Assembly (NCBI GenBank): GCA_037501455.1
Contig: CM074855.1
Coordinates: 53,327,001-53,391,000 of the forward strand
Reading direction: 5' to 3'
From: Lantana camara
Taxonomy: Eukaryota; Streptophyta; Magnoliopsida; Lamiales; Verbenaceae
Length of the DNA: 64,000 nucleotides
Part shown: positions 60,295 to 64,000 of the stretch, piece by piece
Layout: the number at the start of each line of letters is the position of its first letter
Numbering within the stretch: position 1 is the first letter of the stretch
Notes under the pieces: model-generated
What the model was told of the DNA's origin: nothing
The model's input: the letters and a program-made list of their open reading frames with translations, nothing else
Database searches by the model: none
Translations under genes and position numbers: made by a program

Positions 60295-62569
60295 TGTTGG
60301 AAAACACGAATCAGAAAGCAGCGGAATTTTAAAAATTTTCCAACTAAAGGATCTTGGACTCGCAATCGTGTAACCAAATTCGTAGAGATAGAAAACTTAC
60401 TTTTCTTTTATTCTTTCTTGAAGCGTTTCAAGCCACCCAAGAACGCTCTTCTCGCGGCTTGACAACCCGTCCCTCGAAAGTCTCTTTCTACTTCAGAATC
60501 CATTGTCGGGATAGCAATCCACACCAACCTAGATTCAATTCATGTTAGAGATGTTCTTAACAATATAACATAAAGAAAGAAACATGAAGCGAGAAAGGCA
60601 TGATTGAAACTCCCTTCGAAAACCAGTTTTGCGAAAGTAGAAATCTGCCAGCCATAAAACCCTCGTGAAAAAACTCATCTTTCAGGATATGGACGAACGG
60701 TTTTCGCCATCTTCTTTGGTTCGATTTTTTCACTCGTTTTCTGTTGGGTTCAGAATCGTTTCATCATCCCTTCTGATCGTTTTGCTTAATCCCCACTTTT
60801 GGTAAAGCTCGAATCTACAAAACTTCTAACTTGAAGTCTCTAGAGATAGTCCACCAACTTGGCTACAATCTAACTAGTAAGGATGCTAGTTCTCTAGTTA
60901 GTGTTTCGGCTTAACCTAGGGTTTTATTTAATCTTGGAGAAAGGAAGGTGTTCAACACATGAACCAAGAATTGTCTATTAGCTCCATAAGGAGCTCGAGC
61001 TCCCCTATTTATAGGGAGAGGGTGCCGATCCAAATCCTTGTTGGGAAAGGATTTGGTTCCTCTCTCTCCTATTACTTGATCATCAAGTATTTTCCAACTT
61101 TGACTTTGAATTCTAATTCTAGTCAACTTTGAAGAGAGCTAAAAATATCCAAACTATTTTTGGATAATTTTATACTTTATTTATTATAAAAATAAATAAC
61201 TTATTTTATCTAATTAATTAATTCATAATTAATTAACTAGATTATTTTTCTCCAAAATAAGACTTTCCTTTTAATTCAAAATTAAACCAAAGTCTATTAA
61301 ATAATTAACACATTTAATTATTTAATATATATCATATATATACATATACACGTGTGAGGCACGTGTCCCAAGGACACGTGCTCCTCACGTGACCCACACG
61401 TGTGATTTCACACGTGTGGAACCCTCTAGGCCCGATTAACTCGTTTAATCATTTTCAAGCCTCAACTCATGTAACCAAGTTGTTGTGTGTGACCCTCTAG
61501 GTTCTCAATTCAATTAGCAGTGACCCTAATTAATTAATTCACTAATTAATTAATCAGTCCACAGATTAAACGACCATAGTCTAGCAACAGGTGTTTAACC
61601 CCTAGCTGAATTGGAATGTTCGGATTCGACAGAACCTTTAAGTCATTGATTCATGTGAGATACAATCCTCCTACTTACTATCTCTCAACCAAGATCTAGG
61701 GCAAGGGAATAATCAGAACCCTAATAATCCGGTCTTAAAGCTAAGTGCATTTCATATCCATTTGATCTCAATCCAAGAAACCCTTTTCTTGATGTCTTGA
61801 TCTACTGCCTTGGCCAAGGAATCCATATGGCATATGAATGACTTACACAATAAGAGATCACCTTGCAAATGCAAGTGTAGGTCCTTTCTTGATTCTCATT
61901 CACTTTCATGAGTCACTTGTGCAGCCCCAGCATAAGCCTTGAATCAGTTGTCTAAGGCGACACCCTTTAAAGCTTATACCAAAGACTATAGAGTTAACTC
62001 ATAAAGTAACATGGAACCTCAAGTCTAAGGATCAATTAATAACATCAATAACTCGTGAGATATTTCCTAATCTGGAAGTTTCCATTTCCTGAAATAGAAA
62101 CTTCCTTTCCCATTTAGGAATGTTCTCACACGGGGCACCTCAGTGAACTTACTTATTAAAGTAAGCACCCTCATGTATCACGCACGTATCAACTATACAC
62201 TTTGCACATCCATGAAACAAGGTGGTCCTTCTTAAGGGCGTGATCCCACAAGCAAGCCTTAGAGGAGTCAGGTTGACACTCCCACTGTCTGTAGGACTCA
62301 TCGGCTTGGAGTATTTTACTAATCATGACTTATGTGATATAGGGCTCGTTTCATGAACCATTTCACCTAAATGGTAGAGTCCTAAAGTCATCAGGATTAG
62401 GGGAGTTCTCATACATGCGCACGTAATGGAAACACACAAAACACGTATTGGCATATAAAGAAGTGTTTGCCTATAATCAATCGTATATTATTCAAAGATT
62501 GTCTATGATACAAGAAAAGTCCCAAAGCAGATTACGTCGAATCGGCTTTCTAGGGCACTATTCCTAACA
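60295..62569 (-). repeat. Element D 5' LTR
   Basis: A 2,275-bp copy of 52554-54828. Differences noted: TTTCGG for TTTAGG near 60907, AAGGAATCC for AAGGACTCC near 61820, TTAATAAC for TTAATCAC near 62040, GCACATCC for GCACCTCC near 62208, and CATCAGG for CATCAAG near 62394. Followed by ATAAC and the last 56 bp of F's LTR. Confidence 0.93.
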
Positions 62570-62574
62570 ATAAC

Positions 62575-62630
62575 AATCAAATCGCACGAGAACAACATCG
62601 TATCTTGCTCTGAAAATGCGGGGTGTTACA
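62575..62630 (-). repeat. Element F 5' LTR, terminal 56 bp
   Basis: The continuation of 48702-52553 after D, ending GGGGTGTTACA. It is followed by F's target duplication ATTAC. Confidence 0.92.
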
Positions 62631-62635
62631 ATTAC

Positions 62636-62663
62636 ATCGACTTTCAGGGCACTATTCCTAACA
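62636..62663 (-). repeat. Element E 5' LTR, terminal piece
   Basis: ATCGACTTTCAGGGCACTAT then TCCTAACA matches the end of D's LTR and completes E's LTR after the F insertion. The next base begins older host DNA. Confidence 0.85.
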
Positions 62664-63186
62664 CTGCAGTCACCCACTCTTTCCCCAGAATGCACATCAG
62701 GATGGACCTAATTTTGTGCTCCAGTGGCTCCTTTGATGTAAATTACAAGGGGCGGAGGATAAACATAGCGGGCTTGATTGTAAGCTGGCAGGGGATATCC
62801 CCAATATCCAGACTGTTGGACAACATAATGCATTGGAGGTACAAAAACTGGGGGATTCGCCATAGTTTAGAGTAATCGTCAGAGGGCTGGCCCTTGGTAC
62901 GACTGACATGTTGGGCTCGATATTCTCTCTAGCATCTGCCAAGGCTTCTTCTTTGCATTGCTCAAAGTAGGCGGCCAACTCCGCGTCTGGAAGAATCACT
63001 CTTGCTAGGGCACTACTACGAGCCTCTACATTCACCGCGCCTGGGAGAGGAGGAGGTGGATAACTTGCTCCGGGAGAGTTGAGATCAGGGAATATCTTCT
63101 TCCATTTTCTGCATAGATACGACTATCCATAGCGAGTTTGAAGAATTATTACTGTTTGACACAGCTTTTTGATCAGAGTTTCCCAT
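62664..63186 (-). pseudogene. Broken gag-like reading frame of an older LTR element
   Basis: Starts MGNSDQKAVSN at 63186 (minus) and runs to a stop at 63085-63087. The neighbouring frame continues with PPPPLPGAVNVEARSSALAR and ILPDAELAAYFEQCKEEALADARENIE. A third frame follows from 62863 (MANPPVFVPPMHYVVQQSGY..., Tyr/Pro-rich) to a stop at 62708. The style (short acidic helix, then a Pro/Tyr-rich stretch) and the leader upstream suggest the N-terminus of a Ty3/gypsy Gag, perhaps of the Tat group, with at least two frameshifts. I do not recognise a specific family. E is inserted at 62663/62664. Confidence 0.45.
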
Positions 63187-63937
63187 AGTCGGAGTCAAGA
63201 TGATGGTGTCCAAATCCGGCTACGTACGGAACGATAGATATGGACTCCCAATCACCCAAGAAATGTGTAATGCATAGGAAACTCTGGATCTCCTGAAGCT
63301 ACGTAGATGGAGCAAACGTAAGCTCAAAGGCCAAAACGGGAAAATATGGGGGTTAAACCCATTTTGTCATTCCGGTGCTCAAGTTAGACTACTGGGTCGA
63401 GTCGGATCGATATTAGTAAATAGGTGGGAGTGTATTAAATGTTGAAAAGTAACATACTTTAGTAATAAATGAAGGGCTATTTGTAGTTGGGAGCTTCGTG
63501 CGTGTAAGTACACACAGCTAAAGGTGTGGTCTAACAGGCATGGCGGAGCATGGCGCTACTCCTTTCTAGCATGGCCTCCTATACCTGCCTCATTACAGTT
63601 GTTGCAGATAAAGTACTAGGTATGGTGTGCATTTAATGCGTCTGCAGTGAAGGGTGTCTGCATTTAATGCACCCGTACTTGCACACTCTGGGTCAATGCC
63701 ATAGCTCGCTCAAGAGACTCTTGGGTAGGAGGCCTCTTGCGGGTTGAGGAATGAGGGAACGATCTGGGTCAAAATGGCTGACGTGGCCAAGCCGTCCAGC
63801 TAGATCTTCGAGACGCCTTGTGATGACACGTGGGGATTTTTTCAGCAGAACGAGATTTTCCTCTATCACCCATAAATACACAAAAGTATAGCGATTTTGA
63901 ATATTAAAATTAAGAAAAAAAAATATATTATTATATA
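63187..63937 (-). other. Probable leader/LTR remnant upstream of the broken gag
   Basis: In minus direction the sequence TCTAACTTGAGCACCGGAATG with GGGTTTAACCCCC, then TTTGGACACCATC shortly before MGNSDQ, resembles the LTR end and a worn PBS of plant Ty3 elements (the usual form begins TGGCGCC). CTACAAATAGCCC near 63480 could be a TATA region. GCATTTAATGC occurs twice (about 63626-63672). No other gene is visible. Confidence 0.4.
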
Positions 63938-64000
63938 TGTAGCACCCCGCACGTGAGGCACCACATCCCCCGCACTATGGCTCAACACGAGTAACGAAAC
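63938..64000 (-). repeat. Edge of another L1-family LTR
   Basis: TGTAGCACCCCGCACGTGAGGCACCAC... to the window end is almost exactly the reverse complement of the L1 LTR terminus (7773-7835). So a minus-oriented L1-family LTR starts here and continues to the right. Confidence 0.85.

Larger units (their letters stand above)
52554..62569 (-). mobile_element. Element D: Copia-derived non-autonomous element with decayed pol
   Basis: A minus-strand element in F's 5' LTR, duplication ATAAC (52549-52553, 62570-62574). LTRs are 2,275 bp each (TGTTGGAAAACA...CCTAACA), with about 5 differences by eye. The PPT (CAAGTGGGAGAT on minus) and PBS are typical of Ty1/Copia. The 5,466-bp internal region carries recognisable but heavily broken integrase and reverse transcriptase pieces. 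Nearly identical LTRs around a ruined pol mean the pol was already dead when this copy inserted. Confidence 0.93.
42325..62630 (-). mobile_element. Element F: non-autonomous LARD-type element (interrupted by D)
   Basis: A minus-strand element in E's LTR, with duplication ATTAC (42320-42324 and 62631-62635). The 3' LTR is 42325-46232 and the internal region 46233-48701. The 5' LTR is 48702-52553 plus 62575-62630; both LTRs are 3,908 bp once D is removed. The PPT adjoins the 3' LTR and the initiator-Met PBS adjoins the 5' LTR. The 2.47-kb internal region has no gag-pol. By eye about 20 evenly spread LTR differences. Same overall design, leader and LTR end as L1. Confidence 0.94.

Overview
The window is plant nuclear DNA, probably from a eudicot: AT-rich, with almost nothing except LTR retrotransposons nested inside one another. 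I see no host gene, rRNA, tRNA or CRISPR array. The only intact long reading frame is the 1,515-codon gag-pol of a young Ty3/gypsy chromovirus. Nearly all other short open frames lie in long LTRs or in non-coding internal regions and are incidental. Element letters used here (A, B, C, D, E, F, G, L1) are my own labels.

Layout, outermost to innermost. (1) A decayed Ty3-like gag and leader (62664-63937, minus) is the oldest host. (2) Copia-type element E (minus) sits in it; its leader is 40716-41208 and its LTR is 41209-42324 plus 62636-62663. (3a) LTR remnant G (39989-40715, plus) abuts E's leader. (4) Chromovirus B (minus, 1-39988, 3' end beyond the left edge) interrupts G. (5) Two elements split B's pol: the minus-strand A composite (259-22219, duplication TACCC) and the plus-strand C (23314-34060, duplication GATCA). 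(6) A contains L1 (3939-14339, duplication ATGTA) and a TRIM (21230-21750). (3b) Element F (42325-62630, minus, duplication ATTAC) sits in E's LTR, and (4b) Copia-derived D (52554-62569, minus, duplication ATAAC) sits in F's 5' LTR. At 63938 another L1-family LTR begins and runs off the right edge. That makes six nested levels on one branch and four on the other.

How they work together. C encodes everything needed to transpose. B once did, but carries a frameshift, a catalytic Asp-to-Asn change, a deletion and a stop. A, L1 and F keep only LTRs, a primer-binding site (PBS) and a polypurine tract (PPT), so they must be mobilised in trans. Their leaders and LTR ends resemble those of B. D carries a Copia pol full of stops between LTRs that are about 99.8% identical, so it too moved recently with borrowed enzymes.

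The most interesting signal is RNA-like structure recurring in several families whose flanking sequence has diverged, with paired (compensatory) base changes: a hairpin touching the PPT; a 5-7 bp hairpin 15-32 nt before a 3' splice-site-like sequence near the LTR end; hairpins at the PBS; a GAGAGA/TCTCTC hairpin array before the PPT; and, in D, a 17-nt core framed by different inverted repeats. A is a tandem dimer (three LTRs, two internals, one target duplication). L1 shows a cluster of LTR mismatches that makes it look older than its own host. All divergence counts were made by eye.
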